A stretch of DNA of 33,211 nucleotides from an uncultured Bacteroidales bacterium (GTDB taxonomy: Bacteria > Bacteroidota > Bacteroidia > Bacteroidales > Paludibacteraceae). Shown here piece by piece: positions 8,485-16,062 of this stretch. The notes beneath the pieces were generated by a model. It was not told the DNA's origin. It saw only the letters and a list, made by a program, of their open reading frames with translations, and searched no databases. A program made the translations under genes and the position numbers. Numbering within the stretch: the first letter of the stretch is position 1; each line of letters opens with the position of its first letter. Where the stretch lies: the NCBI GenBank assembly GCA_903927945.1, contig CAIYOZ010000108.1, positions 1 through 33,211 of the forward strand, in the 5' to 3' direction.

Positions 8485-9478
8485 ATCTTTTCTTCAACAA
8501 TATCCATATGATAATCGGTGCCCCAAACAAGGCACTGACAGTATTAATCGGTAATGTATACGTTGGAATCTGAGTAATAATATCGCAAACAAGGAGCAAT
8601 GATGCGCCACAAAGTATGGTTGCAGGTAACAGTATTTTATGGCTCGACGTACGGAACAATCCACGTGCAATATGTGGAATAGCTACCCCTACAAAGGCAA
8701 TGGGACCGGTGAATGCCGTAATACCACCTGCCAGTAGCCCTGTTGCTACAACAATGAGCAACCGGGTACGGACAATTGATATACCCAACCCACGGGCATA
8801 ATTCTCACCCAGAAGCAATCCGTCCAACCGTTTTTGAAGGAAAAATGCAATGCCCAGTCCAATAAGAACGACCGGTAATAACACCTGCATATAATTCCAG
8901 GTAACAGCACTCAGGCTGCCAAAAGTCCACATAACGAATAGCTTGATGGCATCGGGATTACTGAAATTCTGCAATACACTCACCAACGACCCGGCAATGG
9001 TACCAAACATCAACCCGACAATCAACAACGATACGGCATTGTGTACTTTGAATGATACCCCTACCACCAGCACCAGCACAACCGAAGCACCGATTGTGGC
9101 CGCCACAATTAATGCCCAGCCGCTGCTGACAAATGCAACAGGAAGAAACGTAGCAGCCATCATGACCAATGCTACACCCAAACTGGCACCCGAACTTACA
9201 CCCAGTATATACGGATCCGCCAATGAATTGCGAAACAACGTCTGCATCATTAATCCTGCCACGGATAGTGAAGCGCCGGCCAGTATCGCTGTAATGGCTT
9301 TTGGCAAACGGAAGTTCAATAATATCTCTGAATTGATTCCATTCGACCCTTTGCCGATAAATACTGATAATATTTCATTCAAGGATATATGAATGCTACC
9401 CCATGCCAGATCGGCCAGGAATAGACCCAGGGTAAAGAGGGAAAGGGCGAGGAATAATATGAGGGAGCGATTATGCAA
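8483..9478 (-). CDS. FecCD-family ABC transporter permease
   Basis: The membrane subunit (about ten helices) of the iron-chelate/cobalamin importer. Family signatures include LNFRLPKAITAILAGASLSVAG, NSLADPYILGVSSGASLG, GENYARGLGI and the C-terminal GPIAFVGVAIPHIAR. The frame is open up to a TTG at 9526, but that codon overlaps a TATCTTTG promoter word. I therefore choose the next TTG at 9478, which gives MHNRSLILFLAL and 331 residues, the family norm. No ATG or GTG alternative exists near the N-terminus. It follows the btuF-like gene by a spacer carrying an interleaved inverted repeat. Confidence 0.85.
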   Translation of the reverse strand: MHNRSLILFLALSLFTLGLFLADLAWGSIHISLNEILSVFIGKGSNGINSEILLNFRLPKAITAILAGASLSVAGLMMQTLFRNSLADPYILGVSSGASLGVALVMMAATFLPVAFVSSGWALIVAATIGASVVLVLVVGVSFKVHNAVSLLIVGLMFGTIAGSLVSVLQNFSNPDAIKLFVMWTFGSLSAVTWNYMQVLLPVVLIGLGIAFFLQKRLDGLLLGENYARGLGISIVRTRLLIVVATGLLAGGITAFTGPIAFVGVAIPHIARGLFRTSSHKILLPATILCGASLLLVCDIITQIPTYTLPINTVSALFGAPIIIWILLKKR

Positions 9479-9523
9479 TTGATTGTTTTTTATCAGTCCT
9501 ATTATAGGAATGATTTTCGGGCA

Positions 9524-9531
9524 CAAAGATA
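9524..9531 (-). promoter_or_regulatory. Candidate -7 promoter word before the permease gene
   Basis: The minus strand reads TATCTTTG, a full match to TAnnTTTG, about 45 bases before the preferred TTG start. A clear -33 TTTG is missing. If active, the permease and ATPase genes can be transcribed separately from the binding-protein gene. Confidence 0.45.
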
Positions 9532-9565
9532 CAAAATTATCTTAATTTGACAGGGTTTTTAAAAA

Positions 9566-9637
9566 ACGCTGACAGGTCTAAAGACGCTGTCAGGTTTGTG
9601 ATGATGACCTGTCAGCGTGCTTGCACCTGACAGCGTC
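9566..9637. repeat. Two interleaved 13-bp inverted repeats (A-B-A'-B')
   Basis: A (ACGCTGACAGGTC, 9566-9578) is the exact reverse complement of A' (9606-9618). B (GACGCTGTCAGGT, 9583-9595) is the exact reverse complement of B' (9625-9637). The order A-B-A'-B' permits a pseudoknot-like pairing. Because the ten-base cores of A and B differ at one central base, A/B' and B/A' pairing is nearly as good. Further partial copies of TGACAGG and CAGCGTCA occur at 9549-9555 and just before the btuF-like stop codon (9652-9654). Confidence 0.8.
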
Positions 9638-9651
9638 AAATAGCCACAGCG

Positions 9652-10779
9652 TCAATCACCAAGCTTTTGGGCATACACCAGTTGATATCCGGGTAACACG
9701 TCGGGATGCAGGATAGCAATCACATCCGATAGCAACAGATCGGGTCGTGCAACGCCACTTTCCCAGTAATCATTGGCTCCTGAGGGAAGTTTGCGTTTAT
9801 TGAAATTATAGACCTGTTTCAACACCACGGGACGGAAAAGGGCATGTTTACTATCGGCTTTCACCAGGTCATGGAGGGTAGAGAAACTACAATTGAGCCA
9901 CACATCCGATTGACCGAAGTTCTTAAGCACCGTTTCCACATTCAGCGGCAGACTGCCGGAAGTGGTGTCGGTCGAAAAATAATAGGTGCCACCGGCATCC
10001 GCAAAAAGGCGTCCCATAAAACTATGTCCGGCAGGCATATACCACGTTCCCCGAAAGTTGGAACCTGCCATGATAGACGGTTTTGACTTCACCCTGGCAG
10101 CCTTTACCTTAATCTCATTGTAGCGTTTATCAACTTCAGAAAAGATACTGTCGGCCTGCTTTTCCTTATTGAAAAAGACTCCCACAAACTTAATCCATTC
10201 GGCACGTGCCAGCAGGGATGTTTCCATCCATTCATTATCGAAAATCACAGGGATGCCGGCTTCCGAAACGCGCTTGGCATACGGATCATTTTGATTGTAC
10301 CCGCTCATCAGTACGGCTCCCGGGTTCAGTTTGAGGGTCCGTTCCACATTGATACTAAAGGCATCACCCAGATCGGCAATCTTCTTCTCTCCCACTCTTT
10401 TAAGTATTGCAGGATTATAAATGATGCCGGGAGAACAAACACCCGTAACAGTTGTAATTTCATGCAACAAACTCAGGAATTCAAGATGAGTGACAGATGT
10501 GGAAGCGAGTGATTGTAAGGGAATCTTCACTTTCACACCGTCGACAGGAACCTTTATTTCCGGATTGGTAACAAGGTAATACCGGGCATATTCAGTGCCT
10601 TTTACCCAGGGACTATACACAATGACTTCCTTGTAATTTTTGAAATAACGAATGGTGAATCCTTCTGCATATTTCAGTGTAAGCGTATGAGTGGATACAG
10701 CATTTTCCTTATTCGCTGATTTATATCCACATGAAAAAAGGAAAGATACGATAACTAAAATTAGTACAGATTTTTTCAT
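9652..10779 (-). CDS. BtuF/FecB-type substrate-binding lipoprotein
   Basis: The binding component of the importer, periplasmic and lipid-anchored. The start chosen is the internal ATG giving MKKSVLILVIVSFLFSCGYKS, with a lipobox LFSC and lipidated Cys17. The longer frame (to 10809) would add ten residues that run through a hairpin. The body has the two-lobed periplasmic-binding pattern typical of this family (VEFLSLL-type lobe, then INVERTLKLNPGAVLMSGYN and IPVIFDNEWMETSLLARAEWIKFVG). Ligand could be cobalamin, haem or a siderophore. No cobalamin riboswitch is visible upstream, which weakens a B12 call. Confidence 0.85.
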   Translation of the reverse strand: MKKSVLILVIVSFLFSCGYKSANKENAVSTHTLTLKYAEGFTIRYFKNYKEVIVYSPWVKGTEYARYYLVTNPEIKVPVDGVKVKIPLQSLASTSVTHLEFLSLLHEITTVTGVCSPGIIYNPAILKRVGEKKIADLGDAFSINVERTLKLNPGAVLMSGYNQNDPYAKRVSEAGIPVIFDNEWMETSLLARAEWIKFVGVFFNKEKQADSIFSEVDKRYNEIKVKAARVKSKPSIMAGSNFRGTWYMPAGHSFMGRLFADAGGTYYFSTDTTSGSLPLNVETVLKNFGQSDVWLNCSFSTLHDLVKADSKHALFRPVVLKQVYNFNKRKLPSGANDYWESGVARPDLLLSDVIAILHPDVLPGYQLVYAQKLGD

Positions 10780-10798
10780 TCTTGTAGGTGTAAAAAGG

Positions 10799-10828
10799 AA
10801 GAACCGCAAGAGTTTATCCGCGGTTCTT
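10799..10828 (-). terminator. Hairpin followed by T-run: terminator or attenuator before the binding-protein gene
   Basis: On the minus strand AAGAACCGC pairs perfectly with GCGGTTCTT (9 bp, 12-base loop), followed shortly by CCTTTTT. It sits 20 bases before the chosen start codon, between the MFS gene and the btuF-like gene. It could end the MFS transcript or act as an attenuator. Confidence 0.6.
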
Positions 10829-10868
10829 ATATAACATGGCGGTAATTTTTTATTTCCGCAAAGATAAC

Positions 10869-10956
10869 AGTAAATTATAAATGATAAATGAATAAAACGT
10901 AAATTCTTTTATCGTAAATATTTAAATCGTAAATAGTAAATGATTAAATCGTAAAT
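10869..10956. repeat. 7/8-bp tandem array (CGTAAAT type)
   Basis: CGTAAAT recurs four times, with AGTAAAT, GATAAAT, TATAAAT and 8-bp variants (GATTAAAT, ATTTAAAT) between them. It stops four bases short of the MFS stop codon. The register slips between 7 and 8 bp, unlike the stricter arrays. Confidence 0.65.
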
Positions 10957-10960
10957 TCCT

Positions 10961-12466
10961 TTAATGTCCTTTCGAAGGTATATTTTGTTTAACGTTCGAG
11001 GACTCTGGTTCATTGATAAACATCCAGAAAATCACGGAGCAGGTCACCAGACAACCACAGAAGATATAGAGTAACTGATGATTTCCTGTTTCCTTGATGA
11101 TGTTGGCAACGCCGTTACTCATCATTTGAGGCAACACGACTGCCAGGTTGAATACACCCATAAACAAGCCCATCTTGGCCGGATTCACCCGTTCGCTCAT
11201 AATGGCAAAGACGATCGAAATAACAGCCGACCAACCGATACCTACCAGGAACATGCCAATGTAGAAATCGATTTCCACATGACTGAAATAGGCCACATAG
11301 AAGTACCCGATCGCCGAAAATGACAAGGCTGCTATGTAGGTTCTCACCCGACCGATGTGTTTGGCAATGGACTGGAGTATCAGGGGGAAAATGGCACCTA
11401 CCAGATTCAGGATGAAAAAACCAAGCGAAACTATGTTTCCAATGGAAGCTGCCGAGGTTTGGGTATTACCGGTCAGCTTTTGGGCAAACCAGTTAGCGGT
11501 GATGGTGGACACATTCAAATTAGGCATAATCTGATGTTCAATGAAGAAGCCCGACATGATAAACATGCTCTGGAAAGCCACCCAGGTAAAGGAATGTGCC
11601 AGCATGATTTTCTGGAACTCATTCTTATTGGAGGGATGTTTGATCCCCTGAATAATATTGACAATGCCAATCAATACTGAATATGCCAGGGCACCAATTA
11701 AAACCGGATTATGCCAGGCGGCCAATGCATCCTTATAGAAATGAAAGAATAAACTGAAGACACCAAAAGTGAGGAAGCCATAGAGCGGGTAAATTTCTTT
11801 GAATACCTCCCACACACCAAACACCGACTTATCATTTGACTGTAGTTCAGATAATTCCTTCTTCTCCTGTATAAATAGAATAGGGAATACAGCTGTCAGG
11901 AAAACAATACCGGCGGCAATGTACAATAACAATACGTTCCCGAACAACATGGAAAGGAAATAGGCAAACACCCCAAAGAAGCCTGACATGATCTGCATCC
12001 AAACAAACCCGGAAGTACGTATTTTACCCTCCGGAGTCAGGTCGGCAATGATGGAACGGGCAGGATTGAAGGTAACGTTAATGGACAGATCCAGGAATAA
12101 AGCGATAACTGAAGCAATCAGAATGATATCGGCAATACCGGTAATCTTTGAAATCCCGTTGATGTGAGGCAATGCCAGGAAAGCAAAGGTGCTCACCATC
12201 CCGCCTATCATGATGAACGGTCGACGACGGCCTCCCATAAACCAGACTTTATCACTTATCAACCCGACGATCACCTGACCGAATATCCCGGCAATGGGAC
12301 CCGCCAGCCATACGAAAGCCACATCGTGTATGTCCAGTCCATACTTGTTCGACAATATCCAACTTAAAGCCGCAATTTGAGTGGAAAGGGCAAATCCAAC
12401 CGCTGTGGCTGGTAAACCCAGCAATGCCAGAAAAGGATTGCTCATTTTCTTTTGAATGTTCAGCAT
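10961..12466 (-). CDS. MFS transporter, SLC45/GPH-like (probable sugar transporter)
   Basis: A 12-helix inner-membrane secondary transporter of 501 residues. The N-terminal PFLALLGLPATAVGFAL helix, the loop 2-3 motif GLISDKVWFMGGRRRPF, and a long cytoplasmic loop after helix 6 resemble sucrose/maltose transporters of the SLC45/GPH group. A perfect LacI-family operator (12586-12597) 120 bases upstream supports a carbohydrate role. On the minus strand a near-consensus TAACTTTA word (12484-12491) lies 18 bases before the start. Sugar specificity cannot be told from sequence. Confidence 0.85.
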   Translation of the reverse strand: MLNIQKKMSNPFLALLGLPATAVGFALSTQIAALSWILSNKYGLDIHDVAFVWLAGPIAGIFGQVIVGLISDKVWFMGGRRRPFIMIGGMVSTFAFLALPHINGISKITGIADIILIASVIALFLDLSINVTFNPARSIIADLTPEGKIRTSGFVWMQIMSGFFGVFAYFLSMLFGNVLLLYIAAGIVFLTAVFPILFIQEKKELSELQSNDKSVFGVWEVFKEIYPLYGFLTFGVFSLFFHFYKDALAAWHNPVLIGALAYSVLIGIVNIIQGIKHPSNKNEFQKIMLAHSFTWVAFQSMFIMSGFFIEHQIMPNLNVSTITANWFAQKLTGNTQTSAASIGNIVSLGFFILNLVGAIFPLILQSIAKHIGRVRTYIAALSFSAIGYFYVAYFSHVEIDFYIGMFLVGIGWSAVISIVFAIMSERVNPAKMGLFMGVFNLAVVLPQMMSNGVANIIKETGNHQLLYIFCGCLVTCSVIFWMFINEPESSNVKQNIPSKGH

Positions 12467-12585
12467 AGTATTAAAATAAGTTGTAAAGTTAACAATTATT
12501 TCCCACCTGAGAAATAATCGTACAAGTTTATTAATTTTCTTTGAATTAGATAAATTAAACTAAAACAAACTGCTTATTTAAAATT

Positions 12586-12597
12586 GCAAACGTTTGC
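12586..12597. promoter_or_regulatory. LacI-family operator palindrome
   Basis: GCAAACGTTTGC is a perfect 12-bp palindrome with the central CG typical of LacI/CcpA-family operators. It lies 120 bp upstream of the MFS gene and is the only copy in the window. No lacI-type gene is present here, so the regulator would be encoded elsewhere. Confidence 0.65.
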
Positions 12598-12743
12598 TGA
12601 AAGATAAAAATGAACTTCGAGAGAATCGCATTCGGATAAGGTATTTCTGAAATGTCAGCTAAAAATTCAACTCCAAACTATAAAGCCACCGGAAAGTAAA
12701 TATTCACCACCTAAAGCTATATCCTCGGACCGCCTTTGCTCCG

Positions 12744-12922
12744 GCCTTTGAAATACCATGGTCTTTAGACGTTACATACATGTTACATACATGTTACATA
12801 CATGTTACATATACATTACATATACATCACATATCTAAATAGGTATGTAACATCTATGTAACATGTATTTAATTGGAATGTAATGCGAATTTCATTTATA
12901 AAGACCATGGTATTTCAAAGGC
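12744..12922. repeat. Palindromic intergenic element, copy 2, with 24-bp perfect terminal inverted repeats
   Basis: Bases 12744-12767 (beginning GCCTTTGAAATACCATGG) are the exact reverse complement of 12899-12922. Between them, GTTACATACAT repeats three times (12771-12803), followed by related units and a near-palindromic centre, TCTAAATAGGTATGTAAC. The whole can fold into one long imperfect hairpin. It contains no reading frame and resembles copy 1 at about 4535-4660. It could be a MITE-like element or a REP-type repeat. Nothing else is evident in the 12467-13066 spacer apart from the operator and the terminator. Confidence 0.75.
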
Positions 12923-12971
12923 AGGAGTATCGGTAGAGGTAGGGTAGGCGTTATACATTATAAAGCATGCA

Positions 12972-13028
12972 AATCTAAAAGCCCATAAAAGCAGATTTTT
13001 AAGTTCTGTTTTTATGGGCTTTTAGATT
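12972..13028 (-). terminator. Perfect 19-bp stem, probable terminator of engB
   Basis: AATCTAAAAGCCCATAAAA (12972-12990) pairs without mismatch with 13010-13028 around a 19-base loop that can itself pair further (CAGA/TCTG). It lies 38 bases after the engB stop codon and would work on either strand. Confidence 0.7.
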
Positions 13029-13066
13029 AAAATTACAGGGAGGTATTTCTTGTTTTCTACTAGAAA

Positions 13067-13663
13067 TTACAAACTTTTATTGATGCTTTCGATATATCCC
13101 AGCACTTCATCCCTACCCGTTCGTTTTTCGGAAGAAGTAACGAAAATGGTGGGCAATTCTTCCCATTGTTCAAGAAGTTTGTCTTTGTATTTCTGAACAT
13201 TTGATTTGCCGATGGCATGGCTCAGCTTATCGAGTTTGGTAAAAACGATGGAGAAGGGCACTCCATTTTCACCTAGCCACTCAACAAATTCCAGGTCAAT
13301 CTTTTGGGGCTCCAGCCGGCTGTCGATGAGCAAGAAAAGACAGGTCAGCTGTTCACGGTTCAGAATATAGCTTTCAATAATGTCCTGCAACTGATCGCGC
13401 ATTTTCTTACCGGCTGTGGCATAACCATACCCGGGCAAATCGACCAGGTGCCAGTTGTGATTGATCAAAAAGTGATTGATCAACAAGGTCTTGCCAGGCT
13501 TTGAAGAGGTCATGGCCAAATCCTTTCGATTACAGAGCATGTTGATCAGCGATGACTTTCCTACATTCGACCTTCCGATAAAGGCATATTCGGGCAAACG
13601 GCTTTCAGGACATTTGAGATAATCGGTATTACTGATAATGAATTCGGCAGATTTAATTTCCAT
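13067..13663 (-). CDS. engB: Ribosome-biogenesis GTP-binding protein EngB/YsxC/YihA
   Basis: An essential small GTPase that helps assemble the 50S ribosomal subunit. G1 GRSNVGKSS at 30-38, G3 DLPGYG at 75-80, G4 TKLDK at 142-146 and a late TSS (G5) are all present. The length of 198 residues is normal for the family. It lies 69 bp downstream of the symporter gene on the same strand; that spacer is almost entirely a heptamer array. A strong stem-loop follows. Confidence 0.97.
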   Translation of the reverse strand: MEIKSAEFIISNTDYLKCPESRLPEYAFIGRSNVGKSSLINMLCNRKDLAMTSSKPGKTLLINHFLINHNWHLVDLPGYGYATAGKKMRDQLQDIIESYILNREQLTCLFLLIDSRLEPQKIDLEFVEWLGENGVPFSIVFTKLDKLSHAIGKSNVQKYKDKLLEQWEELPTIFVTSSEKRTGRDEVLGYIESINKSL

Positions 13664-13676
13664 TCTATAGTTAATC

Positions 13677-13738
13677 GTTATTTACTTCGTGTTATTTATT
13701 TTGTTACTTATTTTCATGTTATTTACTTCGTGTTATTG
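13677..13738. repeat. Heptamer-based array (GTTATTT/ACTTCGT) filling the symporter-engB spacer
   Basis: The 14-bp pair GTTATTT+ACTTCGT occurs twice, with diverged copies (ATTTTGT, TACTTAT) between them and one 6-base slip. The last unit contains the TAA stop of the symporter gene (13733-13735), and the array begins 14 bases from the engB start codon. Confidence 0.7.
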
Positions 13739-15196
13739 CTTCAATTCAACGGTTCCACGATTCAATGATAATAGAAACATGCCGGCAAAGGTAATCAATC
13801 CATTTATCATCAGCAATTCGTAACCTAATGGATATTTGAAAAGGCTGGTAGTTAGAGCATTAATGGCATAACAAATAAATGGTGAAGCTACTGCAATAAT
13901 AGGCACCATTTTATCACGCACCTGTCGTTTTGTGAAAAGGCCAAAGGCAAACATTCCCAATAAGGGTCCGTAGGTATAGGAAGCAATGGTATAGACTGCA
14001 TCAATAATACTCTTATTATTCAACAGTTTGAATACAAGCATGATGATTACAAATACGATGGACATCCCGATATGGGTATACTTTCTTTTTCGCTCTGCCA
14101 TCTTCGGTTCCATATGTTGTACTCCCAGAATATCCACTGCAAATGAAGTTGTCAGGGCTGCTAATGCAGAATCGGAACTGGCAAAGGCAGCTGCAATGAT
14201 TCCAATGACAAATAAAAATGTGACAACAGGTCCTAAGAGTTTAGTGGCAAACAAAGGCAATATATCGTCGGATAAAAGCGGCAACTGGATATTGTTTTTG
14301 GAAGCGAGCATCAGTAACATGGCTCCCAGGGTAAGAAACAGCAAATTGAGGGGTACAAATGCAATCCCATACCAGTACATATTTTTCTTCGCATCGTGAA
14401 GATTCTTACAGGTCAGGTTTTTCTGCATCATGTCCTGATCAAGACCCGTCATGACAATGGCAATAAAGATTCCACTAAAGAATTGTTTGAAAAAGTTTTG
14501 CTTTGAATACCAGTCATCGAACACAAATATCTTAGAATGTGAATAATGAATCATGGAACTTGCAAAATCAGCAGGACTGAAATTTAATTGTTTAGCCACC
14601 TGAGTAACCATCAATACCAACGCTGAGATCAAACAAATGGTCTGAAGTGTATCGGTCCAAACGATGGTTTTAATGCCGCTACGATGGGTATAAAGCCATA
14701 TAAAGAAAATCGTTCCTGATGCAGTAACGACAAAAGGAATATGCCAGGCATCGAAAACTACGAGCTGCAGGATCAGCGTTACCAGGTATAAACGAACTCC
14801 GGAACCAATCGTTCGGGATAACAGGAAGAATGAAGCACCGGTTTTATAAGTATACTTCCCGAACCTTTGTTCCAGATACGTATAAATGCTGGTCAGGTTC
14901 AATTTATAATAGAGCGGAAGCAGCACATTGGCAATCACCAGATACCCCACGAAGAAACCAAAAACAGTTTGCATGTAGGTAAAATCCAGTCCCCGCACCA
15001 TACCCGGGACGGAGATAAAACTTACCCCGGAAATAGATGAGCCTATCATTCCGATAGCGACCACCCACCAGGGAGTCTTTTTGTTAGCCAGGAAAAAAGC
15101 GTTATTATCGGTACTCTTCCTTCCAACCAGAAAGGAAACTACGAGTAGAATAGAAAAATAGACGACGATAACCAGTAGAATAGAGAGTCCGGACAT
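13733..15196 (-). CDS. Sodium:solute symporter (SSS/SGLT family)
   Basis: An inner-membrane Na+-coupled transporter of 487 residues with about 13 helices. Family features include the N-terminal GRKSTDNNAFFLANKKTPWWVVAIGM region and SISGVSFISVPG in helix 2, and a conserved DQDMMQKNLTCKNLHDAKK loop. The AAAFASSDSALAALTTSF stretch matches the sodium-site helix of the fold. The solute (sugar, sialic acid, proline or other) cannot be told. It is divergently oriented from recR; its 5' leader appears to consist of a composite 9-mer/7-mer array immediately after a TATTTTTG promoter word. Confidence 0.92.
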   Translation of the reverse strand: MSGLSILLVIVVYFSILLVVSFLVGRKSTDNNAFFLANKKTPWWVVAIGMIGSSISGVSFISVPGMVRGLDFTYMQTVFGFFVGYLVIANVLLPLYYKLNLTSIYTYLEQRFGKYTYKTGASFFLLSRTIGSGVRLYLVTLILQLVVFDAWHIPFVVTASGTIFFIWLYTHRSGIKTIVWTDTLQTICLISALVLMVTQVAKQLNFSPADFASSMIHYSHSKIFVFDDWYSKQNFFKQFFSGIFIAIVMTGLDQDMMQKNLTCKNLHDAKKNMYWYGIAFVPLNLLFLTLGAMLLMLASKNNIQLPLLSDDILPLFATKLLGPVVTFLFVIGIIAAAFASSDSALAALTTSFAVDILGVQHMEPKMAERKRKYTHIGMSIVFVIIMLVFKLLNNKSIIDAVYTIASYTYGPLLGMFAFGLFTKRQVRDKMVPIIAVASPFICYAINALTTSLFKYPLGYELLMINGLITFAGMFLLSLNRGTVELKQ

Positions 15197-15211
15197 GGGG
15201 GAATGTTATTT

Positions 15212-15280
15212 GTTTGAAAGGGTTAGAAGGTTCGAAGAGTTCAGTGTTCAGTGTTCAGTGTTCAGTGTTCCGTGTTTCGT
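15212..15280. repeat. Composite nonamer-then-heptamer array (GTTCAGT type)
   Basis: Three 9-bp units (GTTTGAAAG, GGTTAGAAG, GTTCGAAGA) pass without a gap into six 7-bp units (GTTCAGT four times, GTTCCGT, GTTTCGT). It has the same design and orientation as 8293-8349 and lies 15 bases before the symporter start codon. Confidence 0.85.
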
Positions 15281-15281
15281 A

Positions 15282-15289
15282 CAAAAATA
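15282..15289 (-). promoter_or_regulatory. Candidate -7 promoter word for the symporter
   Basis: The minus strand reads TATTTTTG (TAnnTTTG). It directly abuts the array at 15212-15280, so transcription would start inside the array. The -33 region is not convincing. Confidence 0.4.
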
Positions 15290-15349
15290 GCAAAAAATGG
15301 CTGATAGGAAATGGTTTGAACAAAAATAGTTTTAAATCGTTTTTTTTCA

Positions 15350-15357
15350 TAAATTTG
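15350..15357 (+). promoter_or_regulatory. Candidate -7 promoter word for recR
   Basis: TAAATTTG matches TAnnTTTG and lies 22 bases before the GTG start of recR, implying a very short leader. The -33 match is weak. Confidence 0.45.
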
Positions 15358-15379
15358 CACCACCATTTAAAAACTGACT

Positions 15380-16003
15380 GTGAGCAACCAACAATATTCT
15401 TCATCCTTACTTGAAAACGCTGTGAATGAGTTTGCCAAGTTACCCGGAATAGGTCGTAAAACGGCTCTGAGGCTGGTATTGCACTTGCTGAAACGGCCTG
15501 AACAAGAAGTGGAAGCCTTTGGGAATGCATTTATTCAATTGCGCAAGGAAATCATTTATTGCAAGGTGTGCCATAACATTTCCGATACAGAAGTTTGCCG
15601 GATTTGCGGGAATCCTTCACGAGATCATGAAACGGTATGCGTGGTTGAAAACATCAAAGACGTCATGTCGGTTGAGAATACACAACAATTCCGGGGGCTG
15701 TATCATGTATTGGGGGGCATCATATCACCCATGGATGGCATAGGACCGAAAGACCTTGAAATTGAAAGTCTGATTCAACGGGTAGCTGAAGAACACATAA
15801 AGGAAGTTGTATTGGCATTGAGCACCACCATGGAAGGGGATACCACGAATTTCTATATCTTCAGGAAACTGGGACCCTTGAATATTAAAGTAACCACCAT
15901 TGCACGTGGAGTGGCCATCGGTGATGAATTGGAATATGCAGACGAAGTGACGTTGGGACGATCCATATTAAACAGGGTTGACTTCACCAATTCATTTAAA
16001 TAA
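15380..16003 (+). CDS. recR: Recombination mediator protein RecR
   Basis: Works with RecF/RecO in loading RecA at gapped DNA. The GTG start gives [15 protein letters not shown]. The helix-hairpin-helix [12 protein letters not shown] is at 21-32, the four-cysteine zinc finger at Cys61, Cys64, Cys73 and Cys76, and the Toprim domain at about 83-180 ([41 protein letters not shown]). Length of 207 residues is slightly above the usual 200. It begins a plus-strand run with a membrane protein, a HAD protein and a GNAT acetyltransferase. Confidence 0.97.
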   Translation: MSNQQYSSSLLENAVNEFAKLPGIGRKTALRLVLHLLKRPEQEVEAFGNAFIQLRKEIIYCKVCHNISDTEVCRICGNPSRDHETVCVVENIKDVMSVENTQQFRGLYHVLGGIISPMDGIGPKDLEIESLIQRVAEEHIKEVVLALSTTMEGDTTNFYIFRKLGPLNIKVTTIARGVAIGDELEYADEVTLGRSILNRVDFTNSFK

Positions 16004-16062
16004 AACAAAATCAAACAGTCGGCATTCAATACGTTGACATAACATAAAACAAAAAAAACAAC

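Noticed and set aside
10830-10960. Cobalamin riboswitch upstream of the btuF-like gene
   Set aside because: No B12-box-like GCCACTG or expected multi-stem layout; the region is AT-rich repeats.
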